This document shows positions 38,958-46,518 of a stretch of 64,000 nucleotides of DNA, one piece after another (positions within the stretch are counted from its first letter, which is position 1; every line of letters starts with the position of its first letter). The notes beneath the pieces are model-generated. The model did no database searches. It saw nothing but the letters and a program-made list of their open reading frames with translations, and was not told the origin of the DNA. This DNA comes from UTCFX2 sp963726375 (lineage in GTDB: Bacteria > Chloroflexota > Anaerolineae > Anaerolineales > UBA4823), in the NCBI GenBank assembly GCA_963726375.1, contig CAVSCE010000009.1, positions 558,001 to 622,000 on the forward strand. The letters run 5' to 3'. The position numbers were made by a program, and so were the translations under genes.

Positions 38958-39359
38958 GTGTCGTTCCTGGATGCTTTCCTGAAGAGGCTGGGCTTGCGCC
39001 GGATTGAACGCCGCCGTTACACATTGGACGGTCCGTTGGTAGATTATGTCGAAGCGCTTGCCGAGCACGAGCAGCGAAAACCCACAGAGGTGGCTGCCGA
39101 TCTGATGGCCAGCGGAGTTGCACAGCGCGATCTGGATCTTGATACCTACCAGCGCTGGCAAACCCTCTCCCAACGCGAGCAGGAGGTGGCGGCGTTCGTT
39201 TGCCTGGATTACACCAATCGCCAGATTGCCGCCAGGTTGTCTATCTCCCCTGAAACGGTCAAGTTGCACATTAAGAGAGTCTTATACAAATTTGATCTGC
39301 ACAGCAAAGATGAGCTGCGCATGCTGATGAATGAATGGGATTTCAGCGCCTGGAGATAA
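38958..39359 (+). CDS. Small LuxR/GerE-type DNA-binding protein
   Basis: A 133-residue protein. Residues 1-65 are helical and Arg-rich (FLKRLGLRRIERRRYTLDG, then YVEALAEHEQRKPTEVAADL, which looks like a short ribbon-helix or receiver-less dimer part). Residues 68-128 are a GerE helix-turn-helix (LSQREQEVAAFVCLDYTNRQ, then AARLSISPETVKLHIKRVL). No receiver or sensor domain is present. The start is GTG 38958 with GAGGAG upstream. It is driven by the promoter at 38861-38889. The target genes are unknown; a link to DNA repair is only suggested by the LexA-like box and recJ opposite. Confidence 0.8.
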   Translation: MSFLDAFLKRLGLRRIERRRYTLDGPLVDYVEALAEHEQRKPTEVAADLMASGVAQRDLDLDTYQRWQTLSQREQEVAAFVCLDYTNRQIAARLSISPETVKLHIKRVLYKFDLHSKDELRMLMNEWDFSAWR

Positions 39360-39386
39360 AAAGGCGTATCTCTCTTTGAAGAAATA

Positions 39387-39626
39387 TCAATCCATGGAAA
39401 TACCCAGGTGGCTGATGATGATCTCCATTGGCCAATGTCGGTGATCGTCAAAAGCACGCTGGGCATCAGCCAGGGCACGGCGTTTTTCCTCCCGATGAGA
39501 AACGAAGATGCCTTTTATTTCCAGCTCGTGCAGCCTTTCGGCCGTCCCTTGCACGCTGCCATTGCTCTGCCGAACCGCATTGCGCACAAATTCATTCAAA
39601 TATTGTTGGTAGAGCTTGATATCCAT
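39387..39626 (-). CDS. Small hypothetical protein, 79 residues
   Basis: A predicted soluble helical protein (MDIKLYQQYLNEFVRNAVRQ, EEKRRALADAQRAFDD, then HWPMEIIISHLGISMD). A strong AGGAG lies upstream of the ATG and TATAAT follows on the same strand at 39650-39655. It is convergent with the LuxR-type gene, whose stop is 27 bases away. I recognise no family. Coding is supported by the ribosome binding site and natural composition. Confidence 0.55.
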   Translation of the reverse strand: MDIKLYQQYLNEFVRNAVRQSNGSVQGTAERLHELEIKGIFVSHREEKRRALADAQRAFDDHRHWPMEIIISHLGISMD

Positions 39627-39656
39627 TCGAAAGCTCCTATCGTGATTGGATTATAC

Positions 39657-39688
39657 TCGAACACTATCCAGGACTAATACTTGTTCGA
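39657..39688. repeat. Inverted repeat TCGAACA-N18-TGTTCGA
   Basis: TCGAACA (39657-39663) and TGTTCGA (39682-39688) are perfect complements 18 bases apart. They frame the likely -35 region of the minus-strand gene at 39387-39626, whose -10 is at 39650-39655. The arms share GAAC/GTTC with the palindrome at 38867-38880 but with a different spacing. Confidence 0.45.
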
Positions 39689-39714
39689 TAAATGAAAACC
39701 GGTCAAAAGACGTA

Positions 39715-39742
39715 TTGTCAAACAGGACAAGTCCGGTAAAAT
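39715..39742 (+). promoter_or_regulatory. Candidate promoter of the 60-residue gene
   Basis: TTGTCA (39715-39720), 16 bases, TAAAAT (39737-39742). The palindrome GGACAAGTCC (39725-39734) lies in the spacer. It reads towards the small gene at 39789. Confidence 0.4.
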
Positions 39743-39788
39743 TATCACAAGTTACGAACATGCGATAAGACTGGTGTAAACACAAAAA

Positions 39789-39971
39789 ATGAACGTAAGA
39801 ACCGACCTTCGCTCAGGATATTCCTCAAAAACGCCGCTGCTCAATTCAGTTAATGGGCTGAATGCCACAATTGACCTGTATAAGACTGCAAGTACGATCG
39901 TCGATACCTCAATGCTTGATCCGAACGCGCTGAAATTATTTATGAATTACCTGCCGTCTGCAAATCGATAA
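39789..39971 (+). CDS. Very small hypothetical protein, 60 residues
   Basis: A 60-residue protein (starts MNVRTDLRSGYSSKTPLLNS, ends LPSANR). It has no recognised domain and no membrane segment. Support comes from a candidate promoter at 39715-39742 and an intrinsic terminator at 40003-40030, which together define a short transcript. The ribosome binding site is weak. It could be a small protein or a non-coding RNA with a chance frame. Confidence 0.4.
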   Translation: MNVRTDLRSGYSSKTPLLNSVNGLNATIDLYKTASTIVDTSMLDPNALKLFMNYLPSANR

Positions 39972-40002
39972 GCAATTTTCTGTCATTCTTTCTTCTTTAG
40001 TC

Positions 40003-40030
40003 AAAAATCCGAGCGATGGCTCGGATTTTT
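40003..40030. terminator. Bidirectional intrinsic terminator
   Basis: ATCCGAGC (40007-40014) and GCTCGGAT (40019-40026) form a perfect stem with a GATG loop, with A5 before and T5 after. It ends the transcript of the 60-residue gene and can also stop the minus-strand GNAT transcript. Confidence 0.85.
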
Positions 40031-40077
40031 GACTTTATCAATCATTTGAGCGATTACCCATGTAAACAGAAGCTGTA

Positions 40078-40518
40078 TTAAAAATGCTGCTCAAGAAGCA
40101 GTGATTCGTCCGTCAGCCCATGCCGGCGGTAAAACCGAACAGCCGCCTCGTTGGTCGTCATGGTACTGACAGAGATCTCAACACAGCCAATTTCCCTGGC
40201 ACGTCGAATCACTTCCGTCAATAATTTGCTGCCGATACCCCGGGATCTATAACCGCTCCTGGTAATTAACTCTTCAATCAGGCAAACCATGCCGGCATGG
40301 TAAAGATTCGGTCGTATCCAATAGCTGACGAAACCAACAGCTTCCTGATCTTCCTCAGCGATCAGGATATTCGCACCCGGCAAGCCTAAATAGGACTGGA
40401 CAAAGGCGAGATCAAGCGTACATTCTTCATGATTAAAACTGGTCAGTTCGTGTACCAGCCGCAGCACAGAATGTGCATCTTCATGTAAAGCCAATCGGAT
40501 CAGGGTATCCGTGTGCAT
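40078..40518 (-). CDS. GNAT-family N-acetyltransferase
   Basis: A 146-residue GNAT protein. Motif A, which binds acetyl-CoA, reads RSGYRSRGIGSKLLTEVIRR near residues 88-108, with the R-G-x-G-x pattern RSRGIG. The C-terminal NEAAVRFYRRHGL is the usual GNAT end. The substrate cannot be deduced. ATG 40518; no operon partner is closer than the comB-like gene 42 bases upstream on the same strand. Confidence 0.88.
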   Translation of the reverse strand: MHTDTLIRLALHEDAHSVLRLVHELTSFNHEECTLDLAFVQSYLGLPGANILIAEEDQEAVGFVSYWIRPNLYHAGMVCLIEELITRSGYRSRGIGSKLLTEVIRRAREIGCVEISVSTMTTNEAAVRFYRRHGLTDESLLLEQHF

Positions 40519-40559
40519 TAGACTTCCCCTATTTGGATGGAGAGTTATTGAACACAGTC

Positions 40560-41269
40560 TCAGGGATTGTAATTTTGATTTTGTTTATTATCAAGAATCA
40601 ATTTATACATTTTTAGCGAATTCTCGTTAGTTTCTACACGCATTATAAAATTATAACGGTCAAGCTGGCAGCAATATTCAAGGTCGCTACCAGAATTTAT
40701 CAACGCTCCAGCCAGCAAACGGGCATTAACAGAACGGCGGACACGGTCCAGGAATGGACCTGGGTCAATCGATGGGTTCTCAAAAAGTGCGGACAGATAG
40801 TCTGCACAGGCAGTATCTTCATCGCCGCGTCCATCAGGCGTAAACCCAGTTATCACAAATGAGATTGACCGCTGCTGAAGCATTTTTATATAATGGGCTG
40901 TTGCACCAGCAACGCAAAAGCTTGCCGCTAACAAAATCTCTGCACCACGAGAGCGAACAACACCCTGTGTTCCGCGCTTGTTCGTTGAACTAATTCCATT
41001 CCGCTCAGGTCTTGATTCAGAAATTCAGCAGGTGAATTCCCATAATCAAAACCACGTATCTTGATCCCATTCTCCTCGCCCATAAGGCGAATTTTTGAAT
41101 CTTTGTCCCGGAGAAGAAAAGCTTCATCAGAAGCTCCCACTATTTCGATTGATTTTGCACCAGCTGCAAAAGCGAATGCTGCGGTTGTGAATGCCCGGAT
41201 CACATCGATTACAACAACTGTTCCGGTTGCTTGATGGCAATTTTCAAGGGAATAATAATGAAAATCCAT
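40560..41269 (-). pseudogene. ComB-like 2-phosphosulfolactate phosphatase family protein, one frameshift
   Basis: The N-terminal half has VVVIDVIRAFTTAAFAFAAG and FDYGNSPAEFLNQD, typical of the ComB family. After a shift near 40978 the text GTQGVVRSRGAEILLAASFC restores the family core (QRTSxGTQG). The C-terminal half (40934-40560) has FVITGFTPDGRGDEDTACAD. The repaired length is about 236 residues. ComB removes phosphate from 2-phosphosulfolactate in coenzyme M synthesis, but bacterial family members often have other, unknown substrates. No other coenzyme M gene is near. Confidence 0.8.
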
Positions 41270-41425
41270 ATTGACTTTAAATTGGTTTCAATTCAGATAT
41301 ATAAATTTAGTACAAAAGGGAATTTTGGAATTATCAAGAACCTGATTGAGACGACTTTTCAAAAATACTTATCCTGGCAAAGAATATATACTACCTTGAG
41401 AAATCATATTATTTAAAAAATTCAA

Positions 41426-41448
41426 CTGCTCCTAAATTTTAGGAGCAG
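41426..41448 (-). terminator. Terminator of the tRNA-Lys gene
   Basis: CTGCTCCTAAA and TTTAGGAGCAG form an 11-base stem. On the minus strand it is followed by TTGAATTTTTT. It lies just beyond the 3' end of the tRNA. Confidence 0.75.
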
Positions 41449-41457
41449 CTGCCATGA

Positions 41458-41529
41458 TGACCCCGACAGGGCTCGAACCTGTAACCAATTGATTAAAAGT
41501 CAACTGCTCTACCATTGAGCTACGGGGCC
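41458..41529 (-). tRNA. tRNA-Lys (anticodon UUU)
   Basis: On the minus strand a 72-base cloverleaf folds: acceptor GGCCCCG with CGGGGTC (one G-T pair), D-stem GCTC/GAGC, anticodon stem GTTGA/TCAAT around CTTTTAA, and T-stem ACAGG/CCTGT around TTCGAGC. The discriminator is A and CCA is not encoded. Promoter and terminator are both visible. Confidence 0.95.
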
Positions 41530-41562
41530 GTGTTGGGCTATAAAATAGCCATGCGAAGTGGA

Positions 41563-41590
41563 ATTATACCCCAAAGATAATAGATGTCAA
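41563..41590 (-). promoter_or_regulatory. Promoter of tRNA-Lys
   Basis: On the minus strand TTGACA (41585-41590), 16 bases and TATAAT (41563-41568), a near-perfect promoter ending 33 bases before the mature tRNA 5' end. Confidence 0.8.
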
Positions 41591-41659
41591 CTTTCCCAAA
41601 GGTTCAAGACGAGAAAATCAATCATCATTTGGGGATATGGATTTGATACAATCATTCTC

Positions 41660-42661
41660 ATGAACACATCCTCAATATCAATTATCGATATACCTGGTAT
41701 CCTAGTAGGTCATGCCTCGAACACAGAAGCGCTGACTGGATGCACAGTTATCTTATGCGAGACCGGCGCAGTTGGAGGAGTTGACCAGCGCGGCGGCGCT
41801 CCAGGCACGCGGGAAACTGACGCTCTGCACCCCCTCCATCTTGTACAAGAAGTGCATGCTGTCGTCCTTTCAGGTGGATCAGCATTCGGGCTTGATGCTG
41901 CAACAGGCGTCGTCCGATATCTTGAAGAACGTGGGGTCGGTTTCGACGTTGGTGTGGCGAAAGTCCCCATCGTACCCTCAGCAATCCTGTTCGATTTAGG
42001 AATTGGTCGACCAGAGATCCGCCCGGATGCCCAAATGGGTTATCAAGCATGTCTGAACGCAACAAATAATCCGCCCGAGCAGGGAAATGTGGGTGCCGGC
42101 ACCGGGGCAACGGTCGGAAAAATCCTTGGGATGGGAAGTGCAATGAAGGGCGGGGTGGGCAATGGTGGGTATCAGCTCAGAAATGGAGTAATCATCGCAG
42201 CAATTGTGGCAGTCAATCCTCTCGGCGATGTGATCGACCCTGCAAGCGGAAAAATTATCGCTGGGGCGCGCAATCCGTCCTTTGAAAAAGAATCTGTCCA
42301 ACCAGCGGATCAATTCGTTAATGCTCTTGAGGTGATGCAGAAGAATTCATTTGGTTCAAATCAAGAATTCACCGATAGGAACAACACTGTGATTGGTGTC
42401 GTCGCGACAAATGCCAGGCTCTCCAAAGAGGAAATTAATAAAGTTGCGCAAATGGCCCAGGACGGAATTGCCCGCACTATCCGCCCTGCCCATACCATGC
42501 TGGATGGAGATACAATTTTCGCATTGTCGATGGGAAAAGAGAAGGCAGATGTGAATACGATTGGGGCATTTGCCGCCGAAGCTGTCAGTCAGGCAATCCT
42601 TAGCGCCATTATGAATGCCAGACCTGTTATTGGAATACCTTCTGCATCGATTTATTCATGA
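41660..42661 (+). CDS. P1-family (DmpA/NylC fold) aminopeptidase/amidohydrolase
   Basis: A 333-residue protein of the P1/S58 family, which self-cleaves to expose an N-terminal nucleophile. The N-terminal part has GGVDQRGGAPGTRETDAL and VVLSGGSAFGLDAATGV. The late segment GVVATNARLSKEEINKVAQ holds the cleavage site and nucleophile (Asn-Thr or a nearby Ser/Thr position), and HTMLDGDTIFALS follows. Family members hydrolyse N-terminal residues, D-esters or nylon oligomers; the substrate here is unknown. ATG 41660 fits the conserved start; upstream text has no conservation. It overlaps the convergent EamA gene by ten bases. Confidence 0.88.
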   Translation: MNTSSISIIDIPGILVGHASNTEALTGCTVILCETGAVGGVDQRGGAPGTRETDALHPLHLVQEVHAVVLSGGSAFGLDAATGVVRYLEERGVGFDVGVAKVPIVPSAILFDLGIGRPEIRPDAQMGYQACLNATNNPPEQGNVGAGTGATVGKILGMGSAMKGGVGNGGYQLRNGVIIAAIVAVNPLGDVIDPASGKIIAGARNPSFEKESVQPADQFVNALEVMQKNSFGSNQEFTDRNNTVIGVVATNARLSKEEINKVAQMAQDGIARTIRPAHTMLDGDTIFALSMGKEKADVNTIGAFAAEAVSQAILSAIMNARPVIGIPSASIYS

Positions 42662-43593
42662 CCTCGCCGGCTGGTTGAGCTTCTTAGTCTTCCCATCGAC
42701 CGCCACCAGGTGGTAGTATTAATGATCACAACTGCCCCAACGATCAAAAGTGCAGAAAAGATGATTTGGAGATTTACAGGCTCATCGGCTATCATGCTTC
42801 CCAAAAAAACCGCAACCAGCGGATTTACATATGCATAAGTCGCCACAAGCGGTGTTGGGGCAACACCCAAAAGCCAGGAATAGGACGCAAATCCCACAAT
42901 CGAGCCAAAGAATATCAAATACGCCAATCCGGCTATGGATGAAAACGAGATGTTCGCAACATCTAATCTTCCCCATTCTCCTGCCAGCGTCCCAACAACA
43001 AAGAGTCCTACTCCTCCAACCAACATTTCCATCCCAGAAGCCAGAAGTGGCTGATTGGGAAGCTTTTGATGATTTTCCCGACTGTAGATCGAACCAATCG
43101 ACCAGAGCAAGGAAGCGATTAATAGTGCAACTGCCCCAACCGTATCCACTGCGTTCGAATCATTGCTTGAGCCGAATGGATTGACAAGGATCAGGATCCC
43201 CACAAAACCCAGGACTACTCCTGCCACAGTCAGCCAGAATGGCTTGCTTCCACCTGGTCGGATTGCATCGATAAGCACAATCCAAAGAGGCATTGATCCA
43301 ACAATCACTGCTGCAATACTGGAAACCACCCGCTGTTCTGACCACGATACCAACCCATTTCCACCCACTAATAAAAACAATCCAATGATTCCAGCTGTCT
43401 TCCATTCACTCCTGGTTGGCTTTCCTTTTTTGGATACTCGCATCCAGACGTATAAAATCAATCCCGCCGTCAAATTACGGGTTCCAGCCATTAGAAAAGG
43501 AGGAATTGTCTCCACCGCAAAGCGAATCGCCAGGTAAGTGGAACCCCAGACAATGTATAAAGAAATCAGTGCCAACCAAATTTTAATTTTCAA
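42652..43593 (-). CDS. EamA/DMT-family transporter
   Basis: A 313-residue protein with ten predicted transmembrane helices in two EamA repeats. The start reads LALISLYIVWGSTYLAIRF, the typical YedA/RhaT-like GSTY signature, and the second repeat has ASLLWSIGSIYSR and SWLLGVAPTPLVATYAYVNP. These carriers export amino acids or metabolites. I chose TTG 43593 because GGAGG lies seven bases upstream; an earlier TTG at 43617 would lack one. It runs into the convergent P1 peptidase gene with a ten-base overlap. Confidence 0.88.
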   Translation of the reverse strand: MKIKIWLALISLYIVWGSTYLAIRFAVETIPPFLMAGTRNLTAGLILYVWMRVSKKGKPTRSEWKTAGIIGLFLLVGGNGLVSWSEQRVVSSIAAVIVGSMPLWIVLIDAIRPGGSKPFWLTVAGVVLGFVGILILVNPFGSSNDSNAVDTVGAVALLIASLLWSIGSIYSRENHQKLPNQPLLASGMEMLVGGVGLFVVGTLAGEWGRLDVANISFSSIAGLAYLIFFGSIVGFASYSWLLGVAPTPLVATYAYVNPLVAVFLGSMIADEPVNLQIIFSALLIVGAVVIINTTTWWRSMGRLRSSTSRRGHE

Positions 43594-43615
43594 AACGAAA
43601 CCTCCAAAGCCATTC

Positions 43616-43648
43616 AAAAAGTGAGCCGAATTTGCAGGCTCACTTTTT
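43616..43648 (-). terminator. Terminator of the hppA gene
   Basis: GTGAGCC (43621-43627) and GGCTCAC (43637-43643) form a stem with a nine-base loop. A5 precedes and T5 follows, so it works in either direction. It lies between the end of hppA and the start of the EamA gene. Confidence 0.85.
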
Positions 43649-43674
43649 GAAATCGGCAGAGGGTTGATGATCTT

Positions 43675-45981
43675 TTAATCAGCAGCCTTCAATTTCGGAG
43701 CAGGCTTCTTGCTGCGAGTGATGCTCCAAACCACACCAGCCAGCAAGACGATGACTAACAACCAGCCAATCACACCTAAATCCGAATAAGCAACCAAGAT
43801 TGGAGCTGCAATTAAAGAAACCAGGTTCACTACTTTAATCATGGGGTTTAGCGCCGGTCCGGCGGTATCTTTTAACGGATCACCGACCGTGTCACCAACC
43901 ACGCTTGCTTTATGCCGCTCCGAGCCTTTACCGGTGTTCTTCTCCAAGTTGCGAGGCTCATCCTCAATTGTCTTCTTTGCGTTATCCCAGGCGCCACCTG
44001 TATTAGCCATGAAGACCGCCAGCAGCTGACCGCTCAGGATAACTCCCGCCAGGAAACCACCAAGTGCCTCTACTCCAAGCACTAGACCAATTAGCAGCGG
44101 CATTAGGACTGAGATTGTTGCCAGGGGGATCAGCTCTTTTTGGGCGGATGTGGTCGAAATACTGACTACTCTGGCATAATCGGGCTTGACGGTTGCTTCC
44201 ATCACACCCGGGATGCGGAACTGCCGGCGAACCTCCATAACGATCTCACCCGCCGCCCGGCTGACCGCTCGTATCGAGAGCGAGCTGAACATCCAGGGGA
44301 GAGCGCCGCCTATGAGAAGCCCTACAAATACTGAAGTACTGGAGACCCGAATCGAATCCAGTACGTCCAAGCCGAGTGATGCCTGAACTCTACTGACGTC
44401 CGTGATAAAGGAGGCAAAGAGGCTCACAGCGGCTATCACTGCTGAAGCAATCGCAATTCCTTTCGTAATCGCTTTGGTCGTATTTCCAACCGCATCCAGA
44501 TCGGCCATGATTTGTCGAGCTTTGAGTGTTTTCTCATCGGTTTGATCGTGCCAGGCCATCTCGCCAATCCCATTCGCGTTGTCTGAGATCGGACCGTAGG
44601 AATCCATCGCAACATTGTTCCCGGTGTGACTCAGCATACCAATCCCCACCAGGGCAACTGCATAAAGTACGTACAGCGGTCCATCTCCCTGGTATAGAAT
44701 GATACTGAAAATAAACGAAACGGAAATCGCGATTAACGCCCAAACGCTAGATTCCATCCCGACAGCCAATCCAGAGAGGATGGTCGTTGCAGGTCCTGTT
44801 TCAGTGGATTCCACAATCTCTCTGACAGGTTTTTTGGTTGCCGATGTGAAATAGGATGTGAGCGGGTTAAAAACGACAGCCAGACCGACGCCAATCGTCG
44901 TCAGCATCGCCATGCGCCAGTCGTTTGCATAAAGGATTGCGACGATGAACGACAGGATGATAGTGTTGACACTCGATACTTCATATGATCGAAACATCGC
45001 TTCTTCTGAATCATGCGCCCGCAGGAACTTGAGCGGAAAATTTTCCCAAATCGGAACTGTGAAGGTACCCAGGATTGAGCTGATCACACCGATCCCGCGG
45101 ATAATTAGCGGATACACAATCCATTTCAAGCTGTGGGTAGGGTCAAAAGCCATGAGAGCGATCCCAAGGATAAGTGTCGAGACGATCGTCACTTCATAGC
45201 TCTCGAAGATATCAGCAGCCATTCCGGCACAATCACCGACGTTATCTCCTACCAGATCTGCAATGACTGCGGCGTTTCTGGGATCATCTTCCGGAATATC
45301 CTTTTCCACTTTCCCTACCAGATCAGCACCGACGTCCGCAGCTTTTGTGAAGATACCACCTCCTACGCGCATAAACAGCGCAATCAATGTTCCCCCCAAT
45401 CCAAATCCTAATAATGCATCTGGAGCTGCGCGTCCGAAAATGATAAAGATGATTGTGCCTCCAAGCAGGCCCAGCCCATCGGTTAACATTCCGGTCACAG
45501 TGCCAGAATAATAGGCTATTGAAAGAGCTTCATTAAACCCTCGCCGCGAAGCCGATGCGACGCGCACGTTCGCTTGAATAGCCATGCGCATCCCTAGCTG
45601 TCCCACAAGGAGTGAAAAGGTAGCCCCTACGATGAATGCCAGCGTCCGTCCTCCCGCAATGATGATTTTAGTATTTAGTGGAAATTCTTCCAGTGCTTCC
45701 TGACTCGGTTTGACGATGTAGACACTGAAAAACAAAGCCAATGTCAAAACTGCGATCGCAGGTAAGATAGTTTTCAGCTGTCGACTGAGATAGCTATCCG
45801 CACCAATCCTGATAGCCTCCCAAACTTCCTGCATCTCTGGAGTCCCTTTGTCTTTCTTCAAGACCAGGTTTTTCAACAGCCAGGCGTAGATCAGGCTGAT
45901 GACCGCTACTACTAGAACCGCAACAATCGCAAATTGCTCAAAGTCATTTAGCCCATGCCGGGCAAGTCCAAATATATTCAT
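43675..45981 (-). CDS. hppA: K+-independent proton-pumping membrane pyrophosphatase
   Basis: An intact 768-residue integral membrane protein with about 16 helices. Substrate loops are present: GGGIFTKAADVGADLVGKVE, DDPRNAAVIADLVGDNVGDC, NGIGEMAWHD and the C-terminal VVGDTVGDPLKDTAGPALNP. The motif GNTTKAITKGIAIASA has Lys where K+-dependent enzymes have Ala, so a K+-independent H+ pump is predicted. It couples PPi hydrolysis to proton export. I chose ATG 45981 (MNIFGLARHG); 18 upstream codons are not family-like. A long leader and a candidate promoter lie upstream. Confidence 0.95.
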   Translation of the reverse strand: MNIFGLARHGLNDFEQFAIVAVLVVAVISLIYAWLLKNLVLKKDKGTPEMQEVWEAIRIGADSYLSRQLKTILPAIAVLTLALFFSVYIVKPSQEALEEFPLNTKIIIAGGRTLAFIVGATFSLLVGQLGMRMAIQANVRVASASRRGFNEALSIAYYSGTVTGMLTDGLGLLGGTIIFIIFGRAAPDALLGFGLGGTLIALFMRVGGGIFTKAADVGADLVGKVEKDIPEDDPRNAAVIADLVGDNVGDCAGMAADIFESYEVTIVSTLILGIALMAFDPTHSLKWIVYPLIIRGIGVISSILGTFTVPIWENFPLKFLRAHDSEEAMFRSYEVSSVNTIILSFIVAILYANDWRMAMLTTIGVGLAVVFNPLTSYFTSATKKPVREIVESTETGPATTILSGLAVGMESSVWALIAISVSFIFSIILYQGDGPLYVLYAVALVGIGMLSHTGNNVAMDSYGPISDNANGIGEMAWHDQTDEKTLKARQIMADLDAVGNTTKAITKGIAIASAVIAAVSLFASFITDVSRVQASLGLDVLDSIRVSSTSVFVGLLIGGALPWMFSSLSIRAVSRAAGEIVMEVRRQFRIPGVMEATVKPDYARVVSISTTSAQKELIPLATISVLMPLLIGLVLGVEALGGFLAGVILSGQLLAVFMANTGGAWDNAKKTIEDEPRNLEKNTGKGSERHKASVVGDTVGDPLKDTAGPALNPMIKVVNLVSLIAAPILVAYSDLGVIGWLLVIVLLAGVVWSITRSKKPAPKLKAAD

Positions 45982-46205
45982 ATTTTCCTCTTTATCGATA
46001 TAATGGGAAGAATAAAATCGCCGGCGGCATTTCACGCCGCGGTTTAATAAATTTGTTCATCTCCTGTTGCCAGATCGGGGAAATTCTTTTCAACTTTCAA
46101 GCTGCAAATCCCTCCTGCAAACTTGTTTTTTAGTGTTCGGAAATTAAGAAATCCGGAAAAGAATTATTGTTAACTGCGAGATATTTTATTCTTTACTGAT
46201 AAATA

Positions 46206-46234
46206 ATTTTACCACCTCATCAATTTTCCTTCAA
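46206..46234 (-). promoter_or_regulatory. Candidate promoter of hppA
   Basis: On the minus strand TTGAAG (46229-46234), 17 bases, TAAAAT (46206-46211). It implies a leader of about 220 bases. The gap 46036-46518 otherwise shows no gene. Confidence 0.4.
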
Positions 46235-46280
46235 CGATGGAATCTAACTAAAAATTAATCTAAAATAATTTGTCTGACAA

Positions 46281-46309
46281 TTGACATTCAATCATTTTCT
46301 TGATAAACT
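46281..46309 (+). promoter_or_regulatory. Candidate promoter of the adenine deaminase gene
   Basis: TTGACA (46281-46286), 17 bases, TAAACT (46304-46309). The resulting leader to ATG 46519 is about 200 bases. I looked for a purine-riboswitch core in it and did not recognise one. Confidence 0.45.
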
Positions 46310-46518
46310 AAACCGTAATCCATGACAAAATCCAATCATTTAATGGTCCGACGGGCTGCTGGTTTCTGAGAACGACTTATTTCACCCAAATTCGTTATGA
46401 CTTTAAGATAACCAAGTGCGTCCAGCGCTTTCTATGCACACTAAAAATCCCCAGGGTTGTTTGGAAATAATTCTCAAAACTCAGATGAATTGCAAGCATA
46501 GGTTTTCGAGGTGCATCG

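Noticed and set aside
41231..41416. 61-residue plus-strand open frame
   Set aside because: It overlaps the start of the comB-like gene on the other strand, lacks a ribosome binding site and has an AT-rich random composition.
46310..46518. Purine riboswitch upstream of adenine deaminase
   Set aside because: A TGGTCCG stretch near 46344 looked suggestive, but the conserved loop-loop bases and P1 stem of the purine aptamer could not be found.
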